Positions 35,490-44,097 of a stretch of 64,000 nucleotides of DNA are shown here, piece after piece; the first letter of the stretch is position 1; every line of letters begins with the position of its first letter. Origin of the DNA: an uncultured Flavobacteriaceae bacterium (GTDB lineage Bacteria > Bacteroidota > Bacteroidia > Flavobacteriales > Flavobacteriaceae); the NCBI GenBank assembly GCA_947500385.1, contig CANMSA010000012.1, positions 62,001 through 126,000 on the forward strand, read 5' to 3'. Both the position numbers and the translations under genes were made by a program. The notes under the pieces were generated by a model. That model ran no database searches, was not told the DNA's origin, and saw nothing but the letters and a program-made list of their open reading frames with translations.

Positions 35490-36566
35490 CTATCCCGGCA
35501 GGTAAACAACTCCGCTTGAGGAATCGCGTTTAGCACCGGTTACAGAACAGAGTACATTGATTTCTTTCTCTATTCGCAAAGCACCCATTAAAGCAAAAAC
35601 GAGTGCTTCTTTGAATTCTATGAGGGTAGGGGACGGAACAATGACCTTGGCAGCCGTTCCCACCTTTTCCCGGAGTGTTTTGATCAGAAAATGGTTGAGT
35701 GCCCCTCCACCAGTTACAAAGAGTTTTACTTCAGGTTCACTACTATTTAATTTTATTTGTTGTGCTATTTTTTCACAAACATGATGCACCCCAGTATGCA
35801 ATAAGTTCTCCATGGTATCATCGGTGGCATCTACAATGGGCGCGACCTCTTCTACAAACCACTCATATCCAATTGATTTTGGATGGGGCAGGAGGTAATA
35901 TTTCAGTTCGTTCAATTGTTGCAGCATCGAAGAATTCAGACGTCCTTTTGCGGCGAGGGCTCCTCCTGCGTCATAGTCCAATCCTATTTTACGCGTGATG
36001 TAATTGAGGATCATATTGGCTAAACCAATATCATAAGCGATTCTTTTTCCTTTTTGCTCAAAGGAAATGTTGCTGATACCTCCAAGGTTCAAACAGAAAT
36101 CGTATGCTCCAAAAAACAAACGGTCTCCAATAGGTACCAAGGGGGCTCCTTGCCCGTTGAGTGCCACATCATTGCTGCGAAAATCACATACAACCTTTTG
36201 CCCACTCGCATTGGCTAGATGCTGACCAGAACCTATTTGAAAGGTCAACCCTTTCTGCGGTTGGTGATGCGAGGTGTGGCCATGACTGGCAATGTAATCG
36301 ACAGAGAGTTTGTGTTCTTCGATAAAGGTTTTGGCTTGTTCTCCCAACCAAGTTCCATAGTCATTGCTGAACATGAGTAATTCGTCTGCCTTTAAAAAAA
36401 TTGAATCTTTCAATTCAACCTGCATGTCAGCGTTGTACGAAACACTTTTTGTTTTTACAATCTCAAAAGACCATTGGTCCAACTCCTTGGTCAGGATACA
36501 ATACGCGAGGTCTAGACCGTCTAAAGAAGTACCCGACATAAGGCCTAGGATATTAAAAGTTTTCAT
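35490..36566 (-). CDS. anmK: Anhydro-N-acetylmuramic acid kinase
   Basis: 358 residues. N-terminal ATP-binding motif GLMSGTSLDGLDLAYC, YIASHGHTSHHQP, VVCDFRSNDVALNGQGAPLVP and FCLNLGGISNISF match AnmK. It opens and phosphorylates 1,6-anhydro-MurNAc to MurNAc-6-phosphate in peptidoglycan recycling; MurQ, encoded twice nearby, acts next. It is the last gene of the operon nagB > GHL10 > AmpG-like > GH3, 91 bases after the GH3 gene. Confidence 0.95.
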   Translation of the reverse strand: MKTFNILGLMSGTSLDGLDLAYCILTKELDQWSFEIVKTKSVSYNADMQVELKDSIFLKADELLMFSNDYGTWLGEQAKTFIEEHKLSVDYIASHGHTSHHQPQKGLTFQIGSGQHLANASGQKVVCDFRSNDVALNGQGAPLVPIGDRLFFGAYDFCLNLGGISNISFEQKGKRIAYDIGLANMILNYITRKIGLDYDAGGALAAKGRLNSSMLQQLNELKYYLLPHPKSIGYEWFVEEVAPIVDATDDTMENLLHTGVHHVCEKIAQQIKLNSSEPEVKLFVTGGGALNHFLIKTLREKVGTAAKVIVPSPTLIEFKEALVFALMGALRIEKEINVLCSVTGAKRDSSSGVVYLPG

Positions 36567-36657
36567 GTGCTACTAGAATTCATTTTTTTATTTTTTGGCA
36601 AACGCATGGTTATGGTACTGTTTTTTGGTCGCTTTTTCAAGTATATGGGTTGTGTTC

Positions 36658-38223
36658 TTAATTCATACCCTTAATGGTAACCGGTAATTTTCCATTTGCT
36701 TTGACCGCTCCTTGAAAATGAAGGTCCGCATAGTCCTGAAAGGCCTTTGAGTTTTGATAAACGCAAATTACGGCAATGGCATTCTTCGTCTTGATCAAAT
36801 TCAGCACATAAGGGTTTCCAAAAACATATAACACTACTTTTTTTGTTTCAATAAGTCTATGAATAAAATCGAGTTCATATGATGAAATCTCAAAATTGTT
36901 TATGGGCTTTGCCTTAGGCGGGGTTATCAATAAAAGAATATGTTCGTTCGAGATTTGCGCTTCTAATATTTTGATTTTCTTTTTGATTTCATCACTGCCA
37001 TGGGTTTCACCATCTTTTTTGATATGCACGGATTGATATCCTTTTTCTCTAAAGGCTGTAATCTCATTTTCTGTACCTTTGACCAAGGTTATACAAGCTT
37101 CGGCCAGCTTGGAGTTCAAAAGATGAGGGTCGGAGAGTTTTTTATGGGGTGTTTTTTCCGGGACAATGGCTTTTTCCTTCAAGCGCCAGACCCTTTCAAA
37201 ACTCTCTTCTATTTGTGTTGTGGTTGCATTTTTTAGAATGGTCGCAATACCTTCTGGAGCATGTTCTGTAAAACAAAGTACATCATTGCCAGCGTCGAAG
37301 GCCAGCCACTCCAATTCTCCTTTGACGGAATAATTTTTCGCAACTGCGTGCATATTAAGGGCATCGGAGATTACTACCCCTTTGAAACCCATATCGGTCC
37401 GTAGCGTTCCCTTGATAATATTTTTAGAAATGCTTGACGAGATAAGACTACCACCGGTCAAGGCGGGTACCGATAAATGTCCGATCATCACCGAATCTAC
37501 TTTCTCGTCAATTAATTTTTGAAAAGGATACAACTCATTGGCAAAAAGGGCCTCTTTTGTTTTATTAATCAAGGGCAATTCCAAATGGGAGTCGGTAGCG
37601 GTATCTCCGTGACCGGGAAAATGCTTTATGCTCGTCAGTACGCCCTGGCTTTCTGTACCCTTGACAAAGGCAAGGGCCTTTTCGGTCACTTTTATTTTGT
37701 TTTCCCCAAAAGAGCGATATCCAATTACGGGATTATGTGGATTGTTGTTAACATCTACAACTGGTCCCAAATTCCAATGAATGCCAGCTACTTTGCAGTC
37801 GCAAGCGATATGTTTTCCTACTTCGAATAAGAGTTCGTTTTGATCTTGGATGGCGCCAAGTGTAATCGCATACGGATATTGAGGTGTGTTTTCTACGCGC
37901 ATGGCCAATCCCCATTCGGCATCAATTGCAATGAGCAGAGGGTGTTTCGCCGCTTTCTGGTAGCGGGTGATGAGCTGCTTTAATAGGTCGAAGCTATCCG
38001 CATTGTAAACGACTTCTTTAAGGCCTTCAAAGTTTGTAGCCGCGCTTGCGCGGCTATGAAAAAAACAAAGAGATCCTATACCGTGTTCGGAAATTAAGCT
38101 TTCCAGCTGCTGAATTTCTGTTTCCGAATCATTGATAAAAGCGGCTGGCATAAAAAACTGTCCCACTTTTTCTTTTAGGGAAAGTTGTTTCCTTGCCTCA
38201 CTATATGCGATAGGTCTATGCAT
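36658..38223 (-). CDS. GH3 beta-N-acetylglucosaminidase, NagZ-like
   Basis: 521 residues. The catalytic TIM barrel (about 10-340) carries IAIDAEWGLAMR, VDVNNNPHNPVIGYRSFG and the NagZ-specific loop KHFPGHGDTATDSHLELPL near residue 200, plus GVVISDALNMHAV with the nucleophile Asp. A C-terminal domain of about 170 residues, absent from the short E. coli NagZ, follows and resembles a GH3 alpha/beta sandwich. No signal peptide is seen, so it works in the cytoplasm on GlcNAc-anhydroMurNAc peptides imported by the AmpG-like permease whose gene overlaps it by 8 bases. It releases GlcNAc and the AnmK substrate. Confidence 0.92.
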   Translation of the reverse strand: MHRPIAYSEARKQLSLKEKVGQFFMPAAFINDSETEIQQLESLISEHGIGSLCFFHSRASAATNFEGLKEVVYNADSFDLLKQLITRYQKAAKHPLLIAIDAEWGLAMRVENTPQYPYAITLGAIQDQNELLFEVGKHIACDCKVAGIHWNLGPVVDVNNNPHNPVIGYRSFGENKIKVTEKALAFVKGTESQGVLTSIKHFPGHGDTATDSHLELPLINKTKEALFANELYPFQKLIDEKVDSVMIGHLSVPALTGGSLISSSISKNIIKGTLRTDMGFKGVVISDALNMHAVAKNYSVKGELEWLAFDAGNDVLCFTEHAPEGIATILKNATTTQIEESFERVWRLKEKAIVPEKTPHKKLSDPHLLNSKLAEACITLVKGTENEITAFREKGYQSVHIKKDGETHGSDEIKKKIKILEAQISNEHILLLITPPKAKPINNFEISSYELDFIHRLIETKKVVLYVFGNPYVLNLIKTKNAIAVICVYQNSKAFQDYADLHFQGAVKANGKLPVTIKGMN

Positions 38224-39490
38224 CTGAAGAGGTGGTTTTCTTGCCGAAATCGGCAGGATATTTTATGTATTTCAATAGAAAAAATGCTGGTAAAGCGGCC
38301 ACGACTACCCATACGAAAAAGCCATCATACCCCAGCCAGTTTTGAATATACCCACTTAACATTCCGGGAAGCATCATTCCCAAGGCCATAAAACCGGTTG
38401 CAATGGCGTAGTGTGATGTCTTTGATTTTCCTTCGGCAATGTAAATCAAATACATCAGGAAGGCGGTGAAGCCAAAGCCATAACCAAACTTCTCAAAAAC
38501 CACAGTTGCTGAGACTGCGTAGATATTTGTGGTGTTGGTAAAGGCTAAAACGGCATAGAGAATGTTGGGGAGGTTTAGGGATAAGACCATTGGGAGCATC
38601 CATTTTTTAAGTCCGTCCCTAGAGATGAGTATTCCTCCTAAAATACCTCCGATCGATAGCATGACGACCCCTGCGGTTCCAAAAATCGCCCCTATCTCTT
38701 CCGTAGAATACCCAAGCCCCCCTTTCGAAGGGTCATCCAGCAAAAAGGGCGCTGCCATTTTTACCAATTGTGATTCTCCCAAGCGATAGCATAGAATGAA
38801 CGCAAGTGCAATACCGATTTGAGGTTTTTGAAAAAACGAAACAAACACCTCAATAAACCCTTTTGGTTTTTCTGCCGCTATAGCGGCAGAAGATTCAAAT
38901 TTCGGAGTAGTAAAGAAATTGGTGACCGTTAAGAGAAGCATTAGAAAGGCAGCTGCGGTCATGGTGATGCTCCAGGCTTTCGTATTATCCCCATAACGGT
39001 GTTCCAAGTATCCCGCCAAGATGACGATCAAGCCTTCCCCGGTGACCATGGCAAGTCGATAAAACGTACTGCGCATTCCCACAAAAAATGATTGTTTCTG
39101 CTCGGACAGTCCGAGCATATAATATCCGTCAGAAGCGATATCATTGGTTGCGGATGCAAAGGCCGCCATCCAAAAACAGGCCAATGTGGTGACGAAAAAC
39201 ATATTGGACGGTATGCACAGACCAACCCCGAACAACGCTAGGGATATCAGTAATTGCATTCCTAGGAACCATTTTCGTTTGGTACTTTTAAGGTCCACAA
39301 AAGGACTCCATAGTGGTTTTAAAACCCAAGGCAGATACAGTAAACTTGTGTAAAGGCCAATATCCTCGTTGCTAACCCCCAGTTTTTTATACATGATTAC
39401 CGAAACGGTCACGACGAGCACATAAGGTAGGCCTTGGGTAAAATAAACCGTTGGTACCCATGCCCATGCCCATTTGTCTTTTTGTATCAT
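38216..39490 (-). CDS. AmpG-like muropeptide permease (MFS)
   Basis: 424 residues with about twelve membrane segments. The opening VPTVYFTQGLPYVLVVTVSV, then LPWVLKPLWSPFVDLKSTKR and SATNDIASDGYYML follow the AmpG pattern (LPLALTSGT... / W.PLVDR). AmpG imports GlcNAc-anhydroMurNAc muropeptides. The gene starts with an ATGA overlap on the GHL10 stop and overlaps the GH3 gene by 8 bases, so the transporter, the glycosidases and AnmK are made together. Confidence 0.9.
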   Translation of the reverse strand: MIQKDKWAWAWVPTVYFTQGLPYVLVVTVSVIMYKKLGVSNEDIGLYTSLLYLPWVLKPLWSPFVDLKSTKRKWFLGMQLLISLALFGVGLCIPSNMFFVTTLACFWMAAFASATNDIASDGYYMLGLSEQKQSFFVGMRSTFYRLAMVTGEGLIVILAGYLEHRYGDNTKAWSITMTAAAFLMLLLTVTNFFTTPKFESSAAIAAEKPKGFIEVFVSFFQKPQIGIALAFILCYRLGESQLVKMAAPFLLDDPSKGGLGYSTEEIGAIFGTAGVVMLSIGGILGGILISRDGLKKWMLPMVLSLNLPNILYAVLAFTNTTNIYAVSATVVFEKFGYGFGFTAFLMYLIYIAEGKSKTSHYAIATGFMALGMMLPGMLSGYIQNWLGYDGFFVWVVVAALPAFFLLKYIKYPADFGKKTTSSDA

Positions 39491-41037
39491 TTAGAAAGGT
39501 TAGAATTTATATTAGTACTTTCTTTCATAGAAATAGGGTGCTTTAAAGGTACTACGATCGGGTCGGTTTCCCTCCCGTAAAAATCAATAAAGCTAATGGC
39601 AACATGCCTTCGTTTCATTAGGTGTTCCACGGGGAAGACCACCACTCCGTTTTCCTGAATCAAGGTGCGTTCCTGCAGTTTTTTCATTGGGTACGCGTCC
39701 ATTTTTCGTTTGTTCGACTTGTAGGCGAGGGCATATCGAAAATGATCGAGACCTTCAAATGTAAAGTACAACGAATCCGCGGTTTTTTTGAGCATACGTA
39801 AGGTGATAGACTTCTTTTCCATTAGCGGTGCAAACGGAGAAACGGGAGGTAGGGCTTTGTGCGGGTAATATTTTTTCCGCAGTTCCGAGACGATGTCCTC
39901 ATGTTCTGTCATGATGCTTTTGGCACTGAAAAATACATTTCCTTTGACTCGATCTGTCTTTCGGGCCAAATACAGTTGTCGTGGCAACTCCTGAGGGTCC
40001 TCCCATGCTTTATCGGCATTGTTCCGAATTTTATACGGACCATTACCAATGTAAAGGTTGGTATTCGTCGTGTTGTTGGCCCACCAATGCATGATTTTTC
40101 TGTGGGAGGCAACTGGAAGCTCCATACTCCAGTATACTTGTGGTAAAAGGTAATCGAGCCATCCTTGATCTGCCCAAAGAATAGGGTCTGCAAAGAGGTT
40201 TTCATAGGTGGTCTGGCCTGCTTGGGTATCGGAACCCCGGGGATCCGTGCTTTTATTTTTCCATACCCCGAACGGACTCACCCCAAATTGCACCCAAGGT
40301 TTCGTCGCTTTTATATGATGATGGCTGTTTCGTACCAGGGAATCAATATTGGCCCTGCGCCAATCTGCTAGGTTTTGATGGGGCAAGCGATACTGTGAAA
40401 AAGTGGTCGAATCGTTGAAAACTTCCCCTTTGATCGTATAAGGATAGAAGTAATCATCAAAGTGTATCCCGTCTACATCATAATTGCTGACCACTTCTTC
40501 GATTACCCGTACCATGCGCTCCCTTACTTCGGGTATACCCGGATCATAGTAGTACTTTTTCCCATAGCGTACCATCCATTCAGGATGCAGATTATAATCA
40601 TGTATAGGGCTTAGGACCTCTGTTTTTAAGTCAAAAGTCGCACGATAAGGGTTCAGCCAAGCATGGAACTCCATTCCCCTTTTGTGGGTTTCCCGAATCA
40701 TCCATTTGAACAAGTCCTCTTGATGTTTACGAGCCTTTCCCTCCTGTCCTGTAAGAAAGCGTGACCAAGGGGCAAAATCAGAGGAATAAAAAGCGTCGCC
40801 CGCAGTACGTATTTGCACGATTGCCGCATTGAAGTTCATTTGCTCATAAAAAGATAGTATTTCGAGAAAATCGTTCTGTTGTTTTTCCAACGCATCCGCT
40901 CCATTTTTGGGCCAGTCGATATTGACCACCGTGGCTACCCAAAACCCCCTAAACTCTGTTTTTGGTTGCGGAATTTTAAGACTGCTACAAGATGCGATAC
41001 CAGTACAAATAAGAATGATAACAATAAAAGCGCGCAT
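39487..41037 (-). CDS. GHL10-type family 10 glycosylhydrolase-like lipoprotein
   Basis: 516 residues from MRAFIVIILICTGIASCSS at 41037, a lipoprotein signal; the ATG at 41118 would add a non-signal extension. The glycoside-hydrolase-like domain (DUF187/GHL10) has EFRGFWVATVVNIDWP, AWLNPYRATFD and YDVDGIHFDDYFYPY, a YngK-like TIM barrel. A C-terminal Fn3-like module follows (about 420-516). Its place between nagB and the AmpG-like permease suggests it trims peptidoglycan-derived glycans at the outer membrane before uptake; this is inferred from context. Stop and next start overlap as ATGA. Confidence 0.88.
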   Translation of the reverse strand: MRAFIVIILICTGIASCSSLKIPQPKTEFRGFWVATVVNIDWPKNGADALEKQQNDFLEILSFYEQMNFNAAIVQIRTAGDAFYSSDFAPWSRFLTGQEGKARKHQEDLFKWMIRETHKRGMEFHAWLNPYRATFDLKTEVLSPIHDYNLHPEWMVRYGKKYYYDPGIPEVRERMVRVIEEVVSNYDVDGIHFDDYFYPYTIKGEVFNDSTTFSQYRLPHQNLADWRRANIDSLVRNSHHHIKATKPWVQFGVSPFGVWKNKSTDPRGSDTQAGQTTYENLFADPILWADQGWLDYLLPQVYWSMELPVASHRKIMHWWANNTTNTNLYIGNGPYKIRNNADKAWEDPQELPRQLYLARKTDRVKGNVFFSAKSIMTEHEDIVSELRKKYYPHKALPPVSPFAPLMEKKSITLRMLKKTADSLYFTFEGLDHFRYALAYKSNKRKMDAYPMKKLQERTLIQENGVVVFPVEHLMKRRHVAISFIDFYGRETDPIVVPLKHPISMKESTNINSNLSK

Positions 41038-41124
41038 GTGATTTTTCAGAGGGTTGTTATTGAAATTGAACTTTGCGGTTATCAAACGTCGCAAAAATAG
41101 CCACTGCGACCATAGCAAACATCT

Positions 41125-43065
41125 TTAAAACCGATAGCGCACAAAGCCTTCCATTGCCTCGTATTCCGCCATTCCTAAAGCATTGTATTTTCTGGCCGTT
41201 TCTTTATTTCGCTGTTCTGCCCGTTGCCAAAACTCCCGGTCATCGTTTCCAGGGAACATCGCGGCATCTTTCTGTGATTGATGTTTGAAAATTGCGTTCT
41301 TTTTTCGTTGCATATCCTTGGGGCCAATGGGAACCGTCATTTCCATATCTGAAATATCCCACTCTTGCCATGCGCCCCGATACAGCCAAAGATAACAATC
41401 ATTCACCCATTCCGCTCCTTCTTTCACCAGTTGATCCATTGCTTCATAAATAATTTGTAGACATACCCTGTGCGTGCCATGGGGATCGGAAAGGTCTCCC
41501 GCCGCGAAAATCTGATGGGGCCGTAGCTTGCTCAATAGATCATACGTCAACTTTACATCGGCATGGGTATAGGGGTTCTTCTTTACCGTTCCTGTTTCGT
41601 AAAAAGGTAGGTTTTGAAAATGGGCATTTGATTCCTTTACCCCGCAGTAACGGCATGCCGCCAGCGCTTCTCCCTTTCGGATCAGCCCTTTGAACTGCTG
41701 TATTTCCGGACTGTCTACCTGTCCAGGCAATTTGTTGTTTAGAAAGGCACGTACCTCTTTAAACTGTGTCTGTAGTGCGGTATTTTCTTGTTGAATGTCG
41801 GTTGCAAAATCCATAAACCGTATTACTTCATCATCGAAAACGGCAATATTTCCTGAAGTTTGGTAAGCTATATGAACTTCATGTCCTTGATCGACCAAAC
41901 GGAGCAATGTACCACCCATGGAGATGACGTCATCGTCTGGATGTGGACTAAATATTAGGGATGTTTTAGGGTAAGGAGACTTGCGTTCCGGGCGACTGCT
42001 GTCATCTGCATTTGGTTTTCCGCCTGGCCACCCCGTAATGGTGCGCTGTAGGTGGTTGAATACTTTTAAATTGATATGCTCCGCAGACCCTATTTCGGCC
42101 ACCAGGCTCCCCATTCCATGCTCATTGTAGTCCTCGTTTGTTAACTTTAAGATTGCTTTGTCGAGCTTTTCCGAAAGCCAAATCGTCGCTTTATTGATGA
42201 GATGGTCCGTCCATTGACATTCACTTGTGAGCCAAGGGGTAAAAATTCTGGTCAGGGAAGAGGATGCAGCATGGTCAATGATGAAATCGCAGTTATCATG
42301 ATACTGCAAAAAGGTGGCCGGCACCGATTCTTTTATTTTTCCTTCGACAGCTTGTTTGATAATTTCGGCTTTGCCTTCTCCCCATGCCATTAAAATTACC
42401 CGTTTTGCGGCCATTATTGTACCCACCCCCATTGTTAATGCCTTGGAAGGAACATTTTCCAGACCAAAGAAATCACTTGCTGCATCGAGTCGGGTAACCC
42501 GATCCAAACGTACCATTCTGGTTTTACTCTTTAAAGAGGAACCGGGTTCGTTGAAACCAATATGACCTGTTCTTCCAATACCGAGTACCTGAATGTCAAT
42601 TCCTCCATAACTTTCTATTTTGGCCTCATATTCCGAGCAGTACTCCTTTACATCTTCTTTTTCGAGCGTACCGTCTGGAATATGGATGTTCTCCTTTTTA
42701 ATATCAATATGGTCAAAGAGGTGCTCATTCATGAATCGCACATAACTATGAATGGAGTCGGGAGACATGGGAAAGTACTCATCCAAGTTAAAAGAGATTA
42801 CGTTTTTAAAACTTAAGCCTTCCTCTTTATGGAATTTTACTAAAAAATCATACACCTTGGTCGGAGTGGAGCCGGTAGCTAAGCCCAGTACAACGTTTTT
42901 CCCTATTTTCTGCCGTTGCCGAATAAGTTCTGCAATTTCATTGGCTACGAAAAAAGAAGCTTCTTCTGAACTCTGATGAATAGCCGTATTGATCTTTTCA
43001 AACTTTCTAGATTCTTCGTCTGTGGGATAGTCCATACTTCTTGGTTTTGTAGATGTGATTGACAT
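41125..43065 (-). CDS. nagB: Glucosamine-6-phosphate deaminase fused to a PIG-L/LmbE deacetylase domain
   Basis: 647 residues from MSITSTKPRSMDYPTDEE at 43065. Residues about 20-270 are NagB: GLATGSTPTKVYDFL, FNLDEYFP and GIGRTGHIGFNEPGS with the catalytic Asp/His set. After a linker, residues about 370-610 form a PIG-L/LmbE-type zinc deacetylase with both metal motifs intact: SPHPDDDVISMGGT near 375 and DPHGTHR near 529. NagB turns GlcN-6-P into fructose-6-P. PIG-L enzymes deacetylate GlcNAc conjugates, so the fused domain may supply the missing NagA step. First gene of the peptidoglycan recycling operon, divergent from the DeoR regulator. A -7 box TACATTTG lies 30 bases upstream. Confidence 0.93.
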   Translation of the reverse strand: MSITSTKPRSMDYPTDEESRKFEKINTAIHQSSEEASFFVANEIAELIRQRQKIGKNVVLGLATGSTPTKVYDFLVKFHKEEGLSFKNVISFNLDEYFPMSPDSIHSYVRFMNEHLFDHIDIKKENIHIPDGTLEKEDVKEYCSEYEAKIESYGGIDIQVLGIGRTGHIGFNEPGSSLKSKTRMVRLDRVTRLDAASDFFGLENVPSKALTMGVGTIMAAKRVILMAWGEGKAEIIKQAVEGKIKESVPATFLQYHDNCDFIIDHAASSSLTRIFTPWLTSECQWTDHLINKATIWLSEKLDKAILKLTNEDYNEHGMGSLVAEIGSAEHINLKVFNHLQRTITGWPGGKPNADDSSRPERKSPYPKTSLIFSPHPDDDVISMGGTLLRLVDQGHEVHIAYQTSGNIAVFDDEVIRFMDFATDIQQENTALQTQFKEVRAFLNNKLPGQVDSPEIQQFKGLIRKGEALAACRYCGVKESNAHFQNLPFYETGTVKKNPYTHADVKLTYDLLSKLRPHQIFAAGDLSDPHGTHRVCLQIIYEAMDQLVKEGAEWVNDCYLWLYRGAWQEWDISDMEMTVPIGPKDMQRKKNAIFKHQSQKDAAMFPGNDDREFWQRAEQRNKETARKYNALGMAEYEAMEGFVRYRF

Positions 43066-43094
43066 TCGTATGTTTTTTAGCAAATTGAACGAAA

Positions 43095-43102
43095 CAAATG
43101 TA
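43095..43102 (-). promoter_or_regulatory. Putative -7 box (TACATTTG) of the nagB operon
   Basis: TAnnTTTG match on the minus strand, ending 29 bases before the nagB ATG. It faces away from the deoR box at 43223-43230, and the repeated elements lie between them. Confidence 0.5.
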
Positions 43103-43120
43103 CATAAAAAAATGAATAAT

Positions 43121-43207
43121 TGCTGTTTTTTGCTTTTTATTTTGCTGTTTTGTGCTTTTATTTTAGAAGTTTAAAAAATAAAACGCTAAAAACGGTAAGA
43201 AACAGCA
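43121..43207. promoter_or_regulatory. Repeated AT-rich elements between nagB and deoR, probable operator
   Basis: Two direct copies of about 22 bases, tgctgttttttgcttttt.. at 43121-43142 and tgctgttttgtgctttta.. at 43143-43164, lie head to tail. A looser inverted copy runs from about 43175 to 43196, and a further inverted half-element aacagca sits at 43201-43207. The cluster lies exactly between the two divergent -7 boxes. DeoR-family proteins often bind repeated sites in their own divergent promoters, so this is the likely binding region for the adjacent regulator. Confidence 0.55.
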
Positions 43208-43222
43208 TTTTAAAATATTTTA

Positions 43223-43230
43223 TATCTTTG
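43223..43230 (+). promoter_or_regulatory. Putative -7 box (TATCTTTG) of the deoR-murQ transcript
   Basis: Exact TAnnTTTG match, ending 20 bases before the DeoR-type ATG at 43251. The operator-like repeats lie directly upstream, where a -33 element would be expected. Confidence 0.5.
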
Positions 43231-43250
43231 CAAAATAGAAATGCGGATAC

Positions 43251-44000
43251 ATGCTAAAAGAAGAGCGCCAAAGGGTCATTCTAAATGAAGTAGCTTTACA
43301 CAACCGGGTATTACTTACCGATATAGCCGAATCTTTGGACGTATCCATTGATACTGTTAGAAGAGATGTCAAGGAATTAGACGCTGGTCGCAAACTGAAA
43401 AAAGTGCATGGTGGGGCCATCTCTCTAGGTTTTACTAGTGAGCACATGCCCAATACGGATGTGTATGCCCTGGATGAAAAAACAAAAATAGCCGAAAAGG
43501 CTATTAAACTGCTAAAGGATGGGGCCGTAATCTTTATTGACGGGGGAACAACTTGTTTGGAATTGGCACGTGTGGTGCCGGAAGAATTGAAGCTTACATG
43601 CTTCACGTTAAGTCTGCAAGTTGCGTTCCAATTACTTGCTAAACCAAATGTCGAAGTCATTTTTATTGGAGGAAAAATTTCCGGAGAGGCTCAAATTGCG
43701 ATCGGAACACATACCATTCATCAACTATCTGAAATAAAGGTCGATTATAGTTTTATCGGAACGGGATATGTAGATTCGCTCTACGGATTGACGGAATTCG
43801 ATTGGGAAATAGTACAATTGAAAAAAGCGGTTATCAAAGCAGCACGGAAAACGGTAGTTTTGTGCATTTCTGAAAAACTAAATTCGCAACACCGTTACAA
43901 GACTTGTGACATCAACGAAATTAATACTATGATTACCGAGTTGGATCCTAAAAATAATTTACTGAACTTGTTTCGAAATCATGACATTCGCTTACTGTAG
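43251..44000 (+). CDS. DeoR/GlpR-family transcriptional regulator of the recycling locus
   Basis: 249 residues. The N-terminal winged helix has the family signature VILNEVALHNRVLLTDIAES, DVSIDTVRRDVKELDAG and KLKKVHGGAI. The C-terminal sugar-phosphate sensor domain includes FIDGGTTCLELARVV, VEVIFIGGKIS and the late KAVIKAARKTVVLCISEKL. It probably senses an amino-sugar phosphate such as MurNAc-6-P, GlcNAc-6-P or GlcN-6-P and controls both the nagB operon and murQ through the repeated elements upstream; effector and sites are inferred from position. murQ follows 97 bases downstream. Confidence 0.92.
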   Translation: MLKEERQRVILNEVALHNRVLLTDIAESLDVSIDTVRRDVKELDAGRKLKKVHGGAISLGFTSEHMPNTDVYALDEKTKIAEKAIKLLKDGAVIFIDGGTTCLELARVVPEELKLTCFTLSLQVAFQLLAKPNVEVIFIGGKISGEAQIAIGTHTIHQLSEIKVDYSFIGTGYVDSLYGLTEFDWEIVQLKKAVIKAARKTVVLCISEKLNSQHRYKTCDINEINTMITELDPKNNLLNLFRNHDIRLL

Positions 44001-44097
44001 GGAACTACTTTATGAGAATCCCCAAAAAGAATAATAATATTGATCTTTATCTCTAAGCTTGTTTGAGGTAAATATACCAAACACCAAAGCCTGAAAA

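Noticed and set aside
39623-39638. Sequence tgttccacggggaaga resembles a parS site (13 of 16 bases of the B. subtilis form by eye).
   Set aside because: It lies inside the GHL10-type coding region, the right half does not restore the palindrome, and it is 11 kb from parAB. I treat it as chance.
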